The notes under the pieces: model-generated
The model's database searches: none
What the model was told of the DNA's origin: nothing
What the model saw: only the letters and a program-made list of their open reading frames with translations
Made by a program: the position numbers and the translations under genes
Assembly: GCF_001192835.1 (NCBI RefSeq)
Contig: NZ_DF968182.1
Span: forward strand, 1,242,968 to 1,306,967
Source of the DNA: Lentimicrobium saccharophilum
Lineage (GTDB): Bacteria > Bacteroidota > Bacteroidia > Bacteroidales > Lentimicrobiaceae
Reading direction: 5' to 3'
DNA: 64,000 nt
Shown here: positions 1-8,141 of the stretch, one piece after another
Layout of the letters: the number at the start of each line of letters is the position of its first letter
How positions within the stretch are numbered: position 1 is the first letter of the stretch

Positions 1-1211
1 ACGGCCATGTGCCATGGTGTACGGTAGGTCTCCGACCTGATCAGAAAATACTCGGACTGGTTATCCGGGAGTGTCTCAAGGTTGAACAGGAATCTTAAGG
101 ACAGCGGATTCCCTGCTTCACCATAAGTCCACTGCTCCGACAAAGTATTGCGGTAAACAAGATTCGGCGGCCCAAAAACCATGTATATCATTCCACGGTC
201 CGATTTCCATCCTTCACGGCTTAAACTGAAAAAACGGTTGGCCTCCTCCACCCTGCCATAGTATCTTCTTATCTGAGACAAGGCCCTTTCGGAATGCCCG
301 GTAAGTTTAATCCAGAACTCATCAATGGCAGCCCGGGGCGGCAACTGACTCATTTCCCTGTATTCTGCATCGGTTGAGATATACCTGAGCGATTCCCGCA
401 TCTGACCGGTTGAACCGATATCTGGAAATCCGTCGTAGAACCTGTGTATAACCATCACCGGACTTCCGCCACCATATAATAGATATCTGCCTTCTCCCGG
501 CACTGTGCCGGAAGAGGTGACACCATCCCGGAATTTAACTCCAAAAACACTGTCAGCAGCATTTATGGCTATGTTATCCGGAAAGCCAAAAGGCGGAGTT
601 CCCGGCAAATACTTTTCAGTAAAGTATTTAAAGTGCAGGGAATCAGAAAGCCTGTTTGACCGTATCCGAACCTTTTCATTTCTATACAGGAAGTTGCGCA
701 TCAATGGTATCCCTGACTCATCCAGCAGCAGAAAATCATGAACATTATAGATCTGCCTCTTTTGCAAACTGAGAAATGCACCATAATTATTACCTGCATT
801 AAGATCAAGCAACTCTATACTAAGCACATAATCATTTCCAGCCAGGGCCCGGATGGGAACTGAATCCATAAAGATGGCCCTACCCGTCAGGGAATCCATG
901 CCGGTAAATGAAGCAGAATCAATCAAAACGCCCTTTTCAAAGCCATCAAACAACTGATAGCTAAGTCTGAACCGGGATTTGCCAGCCCCGTTATCAGGAA
1001 GGTATCTGAGGCCTTTCATCGGTATGCGGACATATAGGTTGGTGATACTGTCGTTCAGATTGAACAGGGCATAAGATAATCCGGCCAATTGCAGGTCAGG
1101 CTTGTAAAAGTTGGAAATATTTCTGTAAGAAAGCTTCGCAGGGCCTTTACAGTATGCCAGTGCCATAGCGGTCAGAAGCGTTGCAAAGAAGAACGTCAGT
1201 CGGGACTTCAT
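1..1211 (-). CDS. GWxTD domain-containing protein (partial, C-terminus beyond window)
   Basis: The reading frame opens with ATG at 1211 and is still open at the window edge, giving about 403 residues. The N-terminus is a hydrophobic signal-like segment (FFFATLLTAMALAYC); it could be a lipoprotein signal, but Tyr just before Cys is atypical. Near the visible end it reads RRYYGRVEEANRFFSLSREG, then GWKSD, then RGMIYMVFGPPN, and further on EQWTYGE. This is the GWxTD domain, with the usual Thr replaced by Ser. The family is common in Bacteroidota and is envelope-associated; its molecular function is unknown. Family is secure, function is not. It is the last visible gene of a minus-strand unit and is separated from the peptidase at 1398 by 186 bp. 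Confidence 0.85.
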   Translation of the reverse strand, partial: MKSRLTFFFATLLTAMALAYCKGPAKLSYRNISNFYKPDLQLAGLSYALFNLNDSITNLYVRIPMKGLRYLPDNGAGKSRFRLSYQLFDGFEKGVLIDSASFTGMDSLTGRAIFMDSVPIRALAGNDYVLSIELLDLNAGNNYGAFLSLQKRQIYNVHDFLLLDESGIPLMRNFLYRNEKVRIRSNRLSDSLHFKYFTEKYLPGTPPFGFPDNIAINAADSVFGVKFRDGVTSSGTVPGEGRYLLYGGGSPVMVIHRFYDGFPDIGSTGQMRESLRYISTDAEYREMSQLPPRAAIDEFWIKLTGHSERALSQIRRYYGRVEEANRFFSLSREGWKSDRGMIYMVFGPPNLVYRNTLSEQWTYGEAGNPLSLRFLFNLETLPDNQSEYFLIRSETYRTPWHMA

Positions 1212-1397
1212 CCGTGTATATTAAAAAGTTCGGCAATTAAACAGATTTTCTAACGATGCATGGTTTGCAATCCAACAACCGTATTAACCGGAAAATCAAA
1301 AAATCTGACTAACCTTAATGAATGGTAAATTTAATACATTTTGAGCAGTAGACCAGGCTGGTTCTGCAGATCAGGAAACAATTAATGCAGGAAATGA

Positions 1398-2474
1398 TTA
1401 CGCAACCCTGATTCGTGAGCCGATTCTGAGCACTTTGGTTGGTTTGATGCCGTTAATTCTGCACAATTGGTTTACCGTTGTGCCGTATCGTCTGGCTATT
1501 TTCGAGAGGGTGTCTCCCGACCTTATCGTATGATATTTACTTCCGGATGAAGCCGTTCCATCATTTGCCAAAGATGAAGCACTCCGCCCTAAGCTCCAGA
1601 ATTCTTTGGATATCAGCAATGTATCCACCCGAAGGGTGTAATTCTCAAAATCGATAATCTTGCCGGGATTAAAATGCTCACCGCGAAAACGGGTTTCGAA
1701 ATGCAGGTGGGTGGTGCTCGCCCTGCCTGTTCTGCCACCCAATCCGACCGGCTCTCCTGCTTTGACTTCCTGATTGATATTTACCAGAATTTTTGACAAG
1801 TGGCTGTAAACCGTCTCCAGACCGTTATGATGCCTGATCACCACCATTTTTCCGTATCCGCTCATCACCCTGGCAATCCTCACCTTCCCGTCAAAAGCGC
1901 TCACTACGGTGTCACCTGTCTCAAGCTTTATATCCATACCGGCATGAAACCGGCTTCCCCGCTGCCCATACTTAGAAATAAGCTTTCCTTTATGCGGAAA
2001 AGCAAAAGGTGTTTCCGCCGGATTATTCAACAGCAGCAGCACCGAATCAGACATACCGGCCGCATCAATCCTGCCTGTCCTTATATACAGCGTATCCCAC
2101 CTGTTATTGTATAATACATCCGAGGGCACAAAAATCATATCTTCCGGCACAAAATTGTCACCGTCCTCTTCAGTAAGCAACTCCTCTTCATTAGTTGATT
2201 CAGCGTCATGCTCCGGCATCTTTTGTATTCTCAGATATTCCCGCTCTTCATTCAAAAAAGCACTGGTATCAATGGTAAATGATTGTGCAAAGCCGGGAGG
2301 TGGTAATACAGCCAGCAACAAAAAAGCGGTCAAAATACTCTGATATCTGAAAGATATGCCAGATCGATCAAGAACCGACCGGAAGAAAGGATACAGCTTT
2401 CCATATAACATGCAGAAATATCTGTGCAGGACGCAAAGTAGAAATTTCTGATTTATTTCCGGATTAGCTCTCAT
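1398..2474 (-). CDS. M23 family metallopeptidase with C-terminal LysM domain
   Basis: Predicted peptidoglycan endopeptidase acting in the periplasm or at the outer face of the wall. The N-terminal half is a signal or anchor (FRYQSILTAFLLLAVL) and a linker. The peptidase M23 (LytM/lysostaphin-type) domain spans about residues 160-270. Its zinc-site motifs are intact (HAGMD, and HLHFE further on), so it should be catalytically active rather than an EnvC/NlpD-type degenerate activator. The last 45 residues are one LysM repeat (YHTIRSGDTLSKIARRYGTT) that would bind glycan. A -7-like TACTTTTG lies at 2492-2499 on this strand, leaving a very short leader to the ATG at 2474. The internal ATG at 2411 is a reasonable alternative start with a tidier signal peptide. 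Confidence 0.9.
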   Translation of the reverse strand: MRANPEINQKFLLCVLHRYFCMLYGKLYPFFRSVLDRSGISFRYQSILTAFLLLAVLPPPGFAQSFTIDTSAFLNEEREYLRIQKMPEHDAESTNEEELLTEEDGDNFVPEDMIFVPSDVLYNNRWDTLYIRTGRIDAAGMSDSVLLLLNNPAETPFAFPHKGKLISKYGQRGSRFHAGMDIKLETGDTVVSAFDGKVRIARVMSGYGKMVVIRHHNGLETVYSHLSKILVNINQEVKAGEPVGLGGRTGRASTTHLHFETRFRGEHFNPGKIIDFENYTLRVDTLLISKEFWSLGRSASSLANDGTASSGSKYHTIRSGDTLSKIARRYGTTVNQLCRINGIKPTKVLRIGSRIRVA

Positions 2475-2491
2475 GGCATGTTATCATGTCA

Positions 2492-2499
2492 CAAAAGTA
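2492..2499 (-). promoter_or_regulatory. Candidate -7 element of the M23 peptidase promoter
   Basis: Read on the minus strand this is TACTTTTG, a full match to the Bacteroidota -7 consensus TAnnTTTG. It sits 18-25 bp upstream of the ATG at 2474. I see no convincing -33 element. Confidence 0.45.
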
Positions 2500-2592
2500 C
2501 TATTTTGCCGGAAAACGCGACACCCGCAATCCGGATACTGAGCATTACACAAAGATTGTCATTATTATAATAAATTAATTATAAAGCAATTA

Positions 2593-2625
2593 CAAAAAAA
2601 AGACCGGCCCTTTCAGGGCCGGTCC
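2593..2625 (-). terminator. Rho-independent terminator of the FadL-type gene
   Basis: GACCGGCCC at 2602-2610 pairs perfectly with GGGCCGGTC at 2616-2624 around a 5-nt loop. On the minus strand the stem is followed by eight T (plus-strand A 2594-2601). It lies just after the stop of the gene ending at 2648. Confidence 0.9.
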
Positions 2626-2647
2626 TTAGTTAAAAATTAACTTTTTT

Positions 2648-4255
2648 TTAGAAACTGATATCGACTCCAAGCGCCACGGTGAAGGCGCTGCGGTTATAGG
2701 TTTCGGTGTATGCAGGCAACGGAGCTGCTGCCGGGAAATCTCTGGTATCTTCAACATAAGAAGTGTTCATAGCGCCCAGGTTGATCCCGATTTTCTCGTT
2801 AACCATGTAACGAAGACCGGCAGCAATACTATTTGTTGAAAGACTATGACTCAGGTCGGTCTGATACAAATCCATCACACCGGTCTGGGTGCGCAGATAA
2901 CCAGCGCTGACCAGCCATTTGTCGGTAAGGGCATATTCAAGTCCCAGGGCAAATTCCCAGAAATTCTTATCCATCACTTTATCATTCTTCACATATTCGC
3001 CCTCAAGCTTTTTGCCGTATTCTGCACTTTTATCAAAATAATAATGCAGGCCGGCGCTTATATTAAGCTTTTTGGTTGCCTCAAAGCCAATTCCGGCAGT
3101 AAACATTGCCGGCAGATCACTTGGCACTTCTGCTTTATCAGGGTACAAACCGACATCATCCACTTTGGTGCTGTTCTTTACCTTAATGCTGGCTTTATGC
3201 TCATATTTCAGTCCGACATTGAACCGTTCAAACTTCAGGTTTACACCGATAATGGGAACGATGCCGGTTCCGCTCTGCGATGCATCCACTTCTTTATCCT
3301 GGGTTGCTGCAGCATTCCCGGCCATTGCCTGCTGCTGAGCTACAAATACAGGTGTAGCCGCACTGTAGGCACCCTGAATCTGCTCAACCGACAGAGTCAT
3401 CGGATCGATGGATGAATTGATAAGGGCAAAACCTCCTGCAATCGATTCTACATCTTCAGATGTCAGATATCCGGCCTGCTGAGCCTGTTCGAGTGTGAGG
3501 CTCCCACCGCCACCTGCTACCAGTGGTTCCAACGACCCGGCTATTCCTGAAAGTCCCTGAAACATAACTGACATTGCATCGAAGAAATCTTTTGCAGGCA
3601 CCATCTCACCGGTATAATTCAAAGCAGGAAATAACGGATTGATCATAATATCTGATAAATGGCCTTTGTAGTTGTTGTTAAGCATTACGTAACGCAATCC
3701 AAGGCTGACAGAGAGTACCTCGTTCACCTGATAGGAGGCTCCGGCCTGAATGCCATAAAATACAGACTTGCCTTCAAATTCCGTATCGAAACTATACTTT
3801 GTTGTTTGGATTCCTCCATTGCTCAATGCACCTGGAATGCCGGCTACCTGCATCTCAAAGGAAGGCAGACCGTCCTCAAACAAGGCACTGCCTCCACCAC
3901 CAATCGGATTGAAACCGAGTGAGAATGCGAGTTTACCGGTTTTGTAAGCTGCATAAACCGACGGAAACAGCGGAGCAACAACATTTCCTTCAAAACCATC
4001 ACGATTAAGCCCTGGAAAACTGGTATAAATTTTCCTGGTCTGTATAATATACTGATTGTTGAGAGAAAGGTGGAATCCATCCTTAAGCTGCGTAAGTCCG
4101 GCAGGATTGTAATACACACCATCCAGACCCAAAGAAGCATCCCTCGCAGGCATGCGGATAAAAGAGGCACTCTGATTCGTGTTGTGCACTATACCGCCGG
4201 CAAATGAAGCGATAGCAAAGGCACCGAATGATAAAATCAGTAATGTTTTTTTCAT
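2648..4255 (-). CDS. Outer membrane protein transport protein, OmpP1/FadL/TodX family
   Basis: A 535-residue beta-barrel protein with a clear signal peptide (MKKTLLILSFGAFAIASFAGG). The N-terminus after cleavage (NTNQSASFIRMPARDASLGL) is the typical FadL start, followed by YYNPAGLTQLKDGFHLSLNN, matching the family motif NPAG. The C-terminus ends in aromatic/hydrophobic alternation (FTVALGVDISF), the outer-membrane insertion signal. FadL-type channels take up long-chain fatty acids or other hydrophobic compounds; the substrate here cannot be read from sequence. An acidic/Ala-rich insertion around residues 225-320 is longer than in E. coli FadL. Monocistronic, with its own strong terminator. 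Confidence 0.9.
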   Translation of the reverse strand: MKKTLLILSFGAFAIASFAGGIVHNTNQSASFIRMPARDASLGLDGVYYNPAGLTQLKDGFHLSLNNQYIIQTRKIYTSFPGLNRDGFEGNVVAPLFPSVYAAYKTGKLAFSLGFNPIGGGGSALFEDGLPSFEMQVAGIPGALSNGGIQTTKYSFDTEFEGKSVFYGIQAGASYQVNEVLSVSLGLRYVMLNNNYKGHLSDIMINPLFPALNYTGEMVPAKDFFDAMSVMFQGLSGIAGSLEPLVAGGGGSLTLEQAQQAGYLTSEDVESIAGGFALINSSIDPMTLSVEQIQGAYSAATPVFVAQQQAMAGNAAATQDKEVDASQSGTGIVPIIGVNLKFERFNVGLKYEHKASIKVKNSTKVDDVGLYPDKAEVPSDLPAMFTAGIGFEATKKLNISAGLHYYFDKSAEYGKKLEGEYVKNDKVMDKNFWEFALGLEYALTDKWLVSAGYLRTQTGVMDLYQTDLSHSLSTNSIAAGLRYMVNEKIGINLGAMNTSYVEDTRDFPAAAPLPAYTETYNRSAFTVALGVDISF

Positions 4256-4448
4256 GTGGTTCGTATTTGGTTAGGTTAGCTAAAATATTGCAATTATTAA
4301 ATATTTCAAAATAATTTACTTCCTAACAGAAAAAACATCCGGGTGACGGCTTAAATCCTTGGAAAATAGTCAATGAAAATGCTTTAAAACCTGCTTTAGG
4401 AAAATATCAGAGCAGTATTAAAGAACGGAAGTCTTAAACGCTGGACAG

Positions 4449-5129
4449 CTAATCAAGTTTCCAGTCAACCGGTGATAAACCTGAATCAACAAGAAACTGG
4501 TTTGTCAGGGAAAAATGCCTGCACCCGAAAAATCCTCGGTATACACTCAGAGGAGAGGGATGCGGAGCTTCCAGTATAAGGTGTTTTGATGTATCGATAA
4601 GAGATCTCTTATTCTGTGCATATTTTCCCCAGAGAAGAAATATTAGTTTATCCCGTTCAGATGACAAGGCGCTGATTACAGAATCGGTAAATGTCTCCCA
4701 CCCCCTGCCCTGGTGAGAACCAGCCTGATTGGCCCTGACCGTGAGTGTTGCATTCAGAAGAAATACACCCTGATCAGCCCATTTCGATAAGTCACCGCTT
4801 TGCGGGTACGGATAACCAAGATCGGTCTGCAACTCACGTAAAATGTTTTGCAGCGAAGGAGGAAAAACGGTACCTGCCGGCACCGAAAAGCAAAGCCCGT
4901 GCGCCTGACCCGGACCATGATAGGGATCCTGCCCCAGCAGCACTACTTTTACCTTGTTAAAAGGAGTCCGGTTGAAGGCTTCAAAAATTTTTGATCCGGG
5001 CGGATATACGGTATATCGGGATTTTTCTGAAACCAGGAATGACTTGAGTTCACCGAAATATGGCTTACCAAACTCAGCAAAAAGTATTTTCTTCCAGCTT
5101 TCTTCAATTTGTGGATTAATTTCTGACAT
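4449..5129 (-). CDS. ung: Uracil-DNA glycosylase, family 1
   Basis: Removes uracil from DNA as the first step of base-excision repair. All family-1 motifs are present in 226 residues, the usual length: the water-activating loop GQDPYHGPGQAHGLCFSV around residues 66-83 (catalytic Asp in GQDPYHG), LLNATLTVR in the middle, and the minor-groove intercalation loop HPSPLS near the C-terminus. It faces away from the plus-strand genes that follow. A TATGTTTG element on the minus strand at 5152-5159 could serve as its -7 box. Confidence 0.97.
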   Translation of the reverse strand: MSEINPQIEESWKKILFAEFGKPYFGELKSFLVSEKSRYTVYPPGSKIFEAFNRTPFNKVKVVLLGQDPYHGPGQAHGLCFSVPAGTVFPPSLQNILRELQTDLGYPYPQSGDLSKWADQGVFLLNATLTVRANQAGSHQGRGWETFTDSVISALSSERDKLIFLLWGKYAQNKRSLIDTSKHLILEAPHPSPLSVYRGFFGCRHFSLTNQFLVDSGLSPVDWKLD

Positions 5130-5151
5130 CAGGCGTTACTTTTAAGCATTT

Positions 5152-5159
5152 CAAACATA
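5152..5159 (-). promoter_or_regulatory. Candidate -7 element for ung
   Basis: The minus strand reads TATGTTTG, a match to TAnnTTTG, 23-30 bp before the ung ATG. It lies in the divergent intergenic region shared with the small lipoprotein gene. Confidence 0.4.
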
Positions 5160-5201
5160 AACAATATAAACTTGTTTTTTAAGTTACTTTATCAGGCACT
5201 T

Positions 5202-5209
5202 TATCTTTG
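5202..5209 (+). promoter_or_regulatory. -7 element of the small lipoprotein promoter
   Basis: TATCTTTG matches TAnnTTTG exactly. A T-rich -33-like tract (TTTT, 5177-5180) precedes it by 21 bp. The expected transcript starts near 5216, about 25 nt before the ATG at 5241, which supports that start over longer readings of the frame. Confidence 0.6.
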
Positions 5210-5240
5210 CAAAAAAAATGTCACTCAACTGAGTAAAATT

Positions 5241-5369
5241 ATGAAAAAAATTGTTGTATCACTACTGGTTGTAGTTTCTCTGGGATTAATTCTGTCTGCG
5301 TGCCAGTCGAGTAAGAAGTGTGCTGCTTACGGCGAAGCAAGCAGATATAAGATTGAGAGAAACCGTTGA
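5241..5369 (+). CDS. Small lipoprotein, 42 residues
   Basis: Encodes a short basic signal peptide, a hydrophobic core and a canonical lipobox (LSAC) with the lipidated Cys at about residue 20. The mature part is only about 23 residues (CQSSKKCAAYGEASRYKIER). The ATG at 5241 follows a textbook -7 promoter by about 30 bp. Short Bacteroidota lipoproteins with a K/C/Y-rich tail of this kind are often seen but have no assigned role. A weak terminator-like hairpin follows. I see a real small gene here because promoter, lipobox and stop all agree, but I cannot name a function. Confidence 0.75.
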   Translation: MKKIVVSLLVVVSLGLILSACQSSKKCAAYGEASRYKIERNR

Positions 5370-5391
5370 TGATTTCAGATCATCCTGCTAC

Positions 5392-5419
5392 AGCCTGTGA
5401 TAAGTCATGGGCTTTTTTT
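5392..5419 (+). terminator. Weak terminator-like hairpin after the small lipoprotein gene
   Basis: AGCC at 5392-5395 can pair with GGCT at 5409-5412, followed directly by a run of T. The stem is only 4 bp, so this is tentative. Confidence 0.4.
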
Positions 5420-5420
5420 G

Positions 5421-5451
5421 TTTGATACGGCATATTGTTTGTGTACTTTTG
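5421..5451 (+). promoter_or_regulatory. Bacteroidota-type promoter, -33 TTTG and -7 TACTTTTG
   Basis: TTTG at 5421-5424 and TACTTTTG at 5444-5451 are separated by 19 bp, the canonical spacing for the Bacteroidota primary sigma factor. This sets the transcript start near 5458 and therefore favours the ATG at 5474 for the next gene. Confidence 0.75.
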
Positions 5452-5473
5452 CTTAACCCTTATCCGGATATTA

Positions 5474-6238
5474 ATGAATCGTTTCTTTTATCTTTTCCCG
5501 GCGGTGTTGCTGCTTCTTTTCAGCAAATCCGATCTTCATGCGCAGGTCGATGAGGAGTACGACAGTATTGCAGACAATGTGCTTTTCCGGAAAGAGATGA
5601 ATGGAAGCCTGATCATTCACAGCAATGGCTGGGGACTTGAATTCAGGGCCGGCAGGAACCAGAGCATTTTCACGAAGTGGATGTTTGAAGCCAATCTGCT
5701 TGAAATGAAGGACAGCAAGGAGATAAAATCCATCAATCCGTTTTTTACCAATACACGCAGCTATTACTACGGAAAACTGAATGCCATTTATATGATCAGG
5801 GCCGGAGCGGGACAGCAACGGATGCTCAACAGGAAACCTTACTTCGGCGGCGTTGAGCTCAGGCTCTTCTATTCGGGAGGGCTTTCAGTTGCGTTTACAA
5901 AACCTGTTTACCTTAACATCATCAAGCTTGATGAAAGCACCTATCGTTACATCACGGTCACAGAACGTTACGATCCCGAAAATCATTTCCCGGATAATAT
6001 TTATGGCCGGGCTTCTTTCACCAAAGGTTTCAACCAGCTTAAGCCATATCCTGGCATTTACCTCAAAACCGGTCTGAATGTAGAGTTTGGCACGATCAAT
6101 CAAAAGCCAAAAACCGTGGAAGCCGGCATTGCACTGGATGTATTTGCCAGACCGGTTCCCATCATGGCCTTCCGCGATCCGTCTCAATTCTTCTTTACAC
6201 TCTACCTTAGTGCAGGGATCGGTAAAAGATACGATTAA
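5474..6238 (+). CDS. Conserved secreted protein, probable outer-membrane beta-barrel-like
   Basis: A 254-residue protein with a signal peptide (NRFFYLFPAVLLLLFS, cleavage near HAQ). The body alternates polar and hydrophobic residues (SLIIHSNGWGLEFRAGR, WMFEANLLEMK, YYYGKLNAIYMIRAGAG), a pattern seen in small Bacteroidota outer-membrane proteins, and ends FFFTLYLSAGIGKRYD. I do not recognise a named family. The start at 5474 was chosen because the promoter at 5421-5451 lies just upstream; a longer frame beginning near 5435 would start inside the promoter. Confidence 0.75.
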   Translation: MNRFFYLFPAVLLLLFSKSDLHAQVDEEYDSIADNVLFRKEMNGSLIIHSNGWGLEFRAGRNQSIFTKWMFEANLLEMKDSKEIKSINPFFTNTRSYYYGKLNAIYMIRAGAGQQRMLNRKPYFGGVELRLFYSGGLSVAFTKPVYLNIIKLDESTYRYITVTERYDPENHFPDNIYGRASFTKGFNQLKPYPGIYLKTGLNVEFGTINQKPKTVEAGIALDVFARPVPIMAFRDPSQFFFTLYLSAGIGKRYD

Positions 6239-6457
6239 GCTTATCAGGAATTATTATAGTTTAAGAAAAAAAAACTGAAACCGGCCCCAAACAAAAAAGC
6301 AATCCTGATATATTGTGTGACAACACACATTGCTCATTGTTTTAACCAGCTATTAGCCACAACCGGCCTTATCAGCCATTGCCGGCAAGCAGATTTCTCC
6401 TGCAATCTACATCCTGCCTGAATCGTCTTTAAAACAGAGAACTGATTAATCACCAGT
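6239..6457. other. Intergenic region without a recognised gene
   Basis: First part of a 371-bp gap between converging genes. It contains an A-rich stretch (6265-6275) and no open frame with protein-like composition. The 68-codon minus-strand frame overlapping it has no ribosome site and no family resemblance. The second part of the gap holds the repeated element and a terminator, listed separately. Confidence 0.5.
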
Positions 6458-6559
6458 AATAAACCTGAATTACTCAATAGGAAGGCTGGAAGGTTTATAC
6501 GATTGATTTTATTAGTGTAATCCTGATTAAGTAGTGTCAAAAGCTTGATCCGTGGTAAA
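6458..6559. repeat. Copy A of a dispersed intergenic element (copy B downstream of mscL)
   Basis: This stretch aligns with 25054-25209. Shared blocks in the same order include AATAAACC, TAGGAAG, TTGATT, GTAATC, TTAAGTG/TTAAGTAG and GCTTRATCCG. Identity over the first 65 positions is about 70 percent. Copy A lacks the roughly 50-nt hairpin that copy B carries before its last block. It is noncoding in both places. It could be an old mobile repeat or a structured RNA. Confidence 0.6.
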
Positions 6560-6590
6560 AAAAAGCCCTGGCTGAATAAACAACCAGGGC
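6557..6590 (-). terminator. Rho-independent terminator of the fibronectin-repeat T9SS gene
   Basis: GCCCTGG at 6565-6571 pairs with CCAGGGC at 6584-6590; on the minus strand the stem is followed by eight T. It lies 20 bp after the stop of the gene ending at 6610. Confidence 0.85.
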
Positions 6591-6609
6591 CTTGAGTCAG
6601 ATATTTTTA

Positions 6610-8085
6610 TTAATGCCTTACAATAATTTTGGTCGTGGCAGCAGATCCTCTCATTTCCATCAGGAGCATATAAACACCATCGGGCAATGGACCAAGATCA
6701 AAGTTACTGATTAATCCGGCTTCAACCTGAACATCCCGGCTGATGCGGGTTTTTCCAAGCAGGTCTAGAACCTTGATGGTCGCTGTACCATTGATGGAAT
6801 TTTTCATGCGGATGGTCACGAAATCATTCGCCGGTGCAGGATATACACTCAACCCAGAAACCGAACCAGGATCATCGATACTAAGCGCGACGCAACGGAA
6901 ATTCCATGTTTCGCTCCATTCCGTGGTATCGCGGCTGCTGATGGCATTGACCCTCCAATAATATGTACCTGCACTGTCGAGAACATGAAGGGGCACTTTA
7001 AACTGCTCATCCCCGGCCGACGTAGTTGCAGTAATGCTGTAATTCCTGGCATCTGTAAATCCAGCATTTGAAGCAAGTTGTAGTTGATATTTGAGCACTC
7101 CTGTCATTTTTTTCCAGGCCAGCGAGGGTTGCAGTACAACATTCGTGGAATTGTTGAGCGGTGAAGTTAAGGTAACCGAACTTACCGTTGTAAAAGACCT
7201 TGATGCTGAAAAGAGAGTATCTTTTGAATGATTGGCAGACATTTTCCAGTAATACGTAGTACCAAAAAGCAAAGTATCAGGCCTGGTGCGGGTGGCTGTC
7301 GCCAAAACATTATATACATCATAATGGATCATTTCAGGCTCCTGTGAAAGATAGATATTGTATTTATTGATGCCTTTCACGGCTGTCCATTGAAATTCAG
7401 CGTCAGGAACCACATCGATGGCATTGTCGTTTGGCCTGCTGAGGTTGAAGGTACTTGTAACGTTGAAAAAGGTCGTTGCTGTCCAGGCGGAAGTGTCAGC
7501 AGCATGCCTTGCCCTGAGCCTGAGGTAATGGCCGGTTCCGAACAGCAGGTTTGCAGCATTCACCTCTTTCAGTGTTCCGTTCACGGAAGTGATATAGGCA
7601 AAGGGACTGTCAAAGTTGGCGGAAGTATCAACCTGATAGTCAAAATTACTTACTCCGGTAATGGCATCCCATTGCAGCAGCACATTGGCATCCTGGTTAT
7701 TTGCATTGTTGGCAGGGCGCCTCAGGATGGGCCGGGCCACCACGGTGAATGCGCGGGTTTCAGTCCAGTCTGATGTACCTGTCTGATCCACGGCCCTCAC
7801 TTTCCAGTAATAGGTCTGACCAAACATAAGATTTGCCATATTGTACCTGGTGAGATCGGTTGAAAATTCCACCGGATTGGTAAATGCCTCATCCTGACTG
7901 AGATGAACGATGTAATGAAGTCCTGTTGTTCCAACTACGGCATTCCAGTCGAGCAATACATTCGGAGCAACGCCGGTTTGGTTGTTGCTGGGGGAAACAA
8001 GTTCAGGGGTATAGATGGTCGGAGAAGCAAGTATCACCTGACAACTGATCGCTAAAAACAGCAATGAGAGAAATATTTTTTTCAT
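6610..8085 (-). CDS. Secreted protein with four fibronectin-like repeats and T9SS sorting domain
   Basis: 491 residues: a signal peptide (KKIFLSLLFLAISCQVIL), then four repeats of about 95 residues, each opening with a phrase like LVSPSNNQTGVAPNVLLDW and containing YYWKVRA-type strands (YYWKVRAVDQTGTSDW; YYWRVNAISSRDTTEW). These are fibronectin-III-like units. The last 80 residues begin LSVYPAPANDFVTIRM and end DGVYMLLME and TKIIVRH, the type A C-terminal domain recognised by the type IX secretion system. Predicted to be exported and anchored on or released from the cell surface, with a role in adhesion or binding. It lies 57 bp downstream of the BNR-repeat gene and is probably co-transcribed with it. 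Confidence 0.9.
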   Translation of the reverse strand: MKKIFLSLLFLAISCQVILASPTIYTPELVSPSNNQTGVAPNVLLDWNAVVGTTGLHYIVHLSQDEAFTNPVEFSTDLTRYNMANLMFGQTYYWKVRAVDQTGTSDWTETRAFTVVARPILRRPANNANNQDANVLLQWDAITGVSNFDYQVDTSANFDSPFAYITSVNGTLKEVNAANLLFGTGHYLRLRARHAADTSAWTATTFFNVTSTFNLSRPNDNAIDVVPDAEFQWTAVKGINKYNIYLSQEPEMIHYDVYNVLATATRTRPDTLLFGTTYYWKMSANHSKDTLFSASRSFTTVSSVTLTSPLNNSTNVVLQPSLAWKKMTGVLKYQLQLASNAGFTDARNYSITATTSAGDEQFKVPLHVLDSAGTYYWRVNAISSRDTTEWSETWNFRCVALSIDDPGSVSGLSVYPAPANDFVTIRMKNSINGTATIKVLDLLGKTRISRDVQVEAGLISNFDLGPLPDGVYMLLMEMRGSAATTKIIVRH

Positions 8086-8141
8086 TTTCCTTGAATTTTT
8101 CTGATTTACAAACTTACGCCGATGGACGGCTTCAGCTAATG

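Noticed and set aside
6334-6540. 68-codon minus-strand frame
   Set aside because: It overlaps the dispersed element, which is noncoding in its other copy, and has no start signals.
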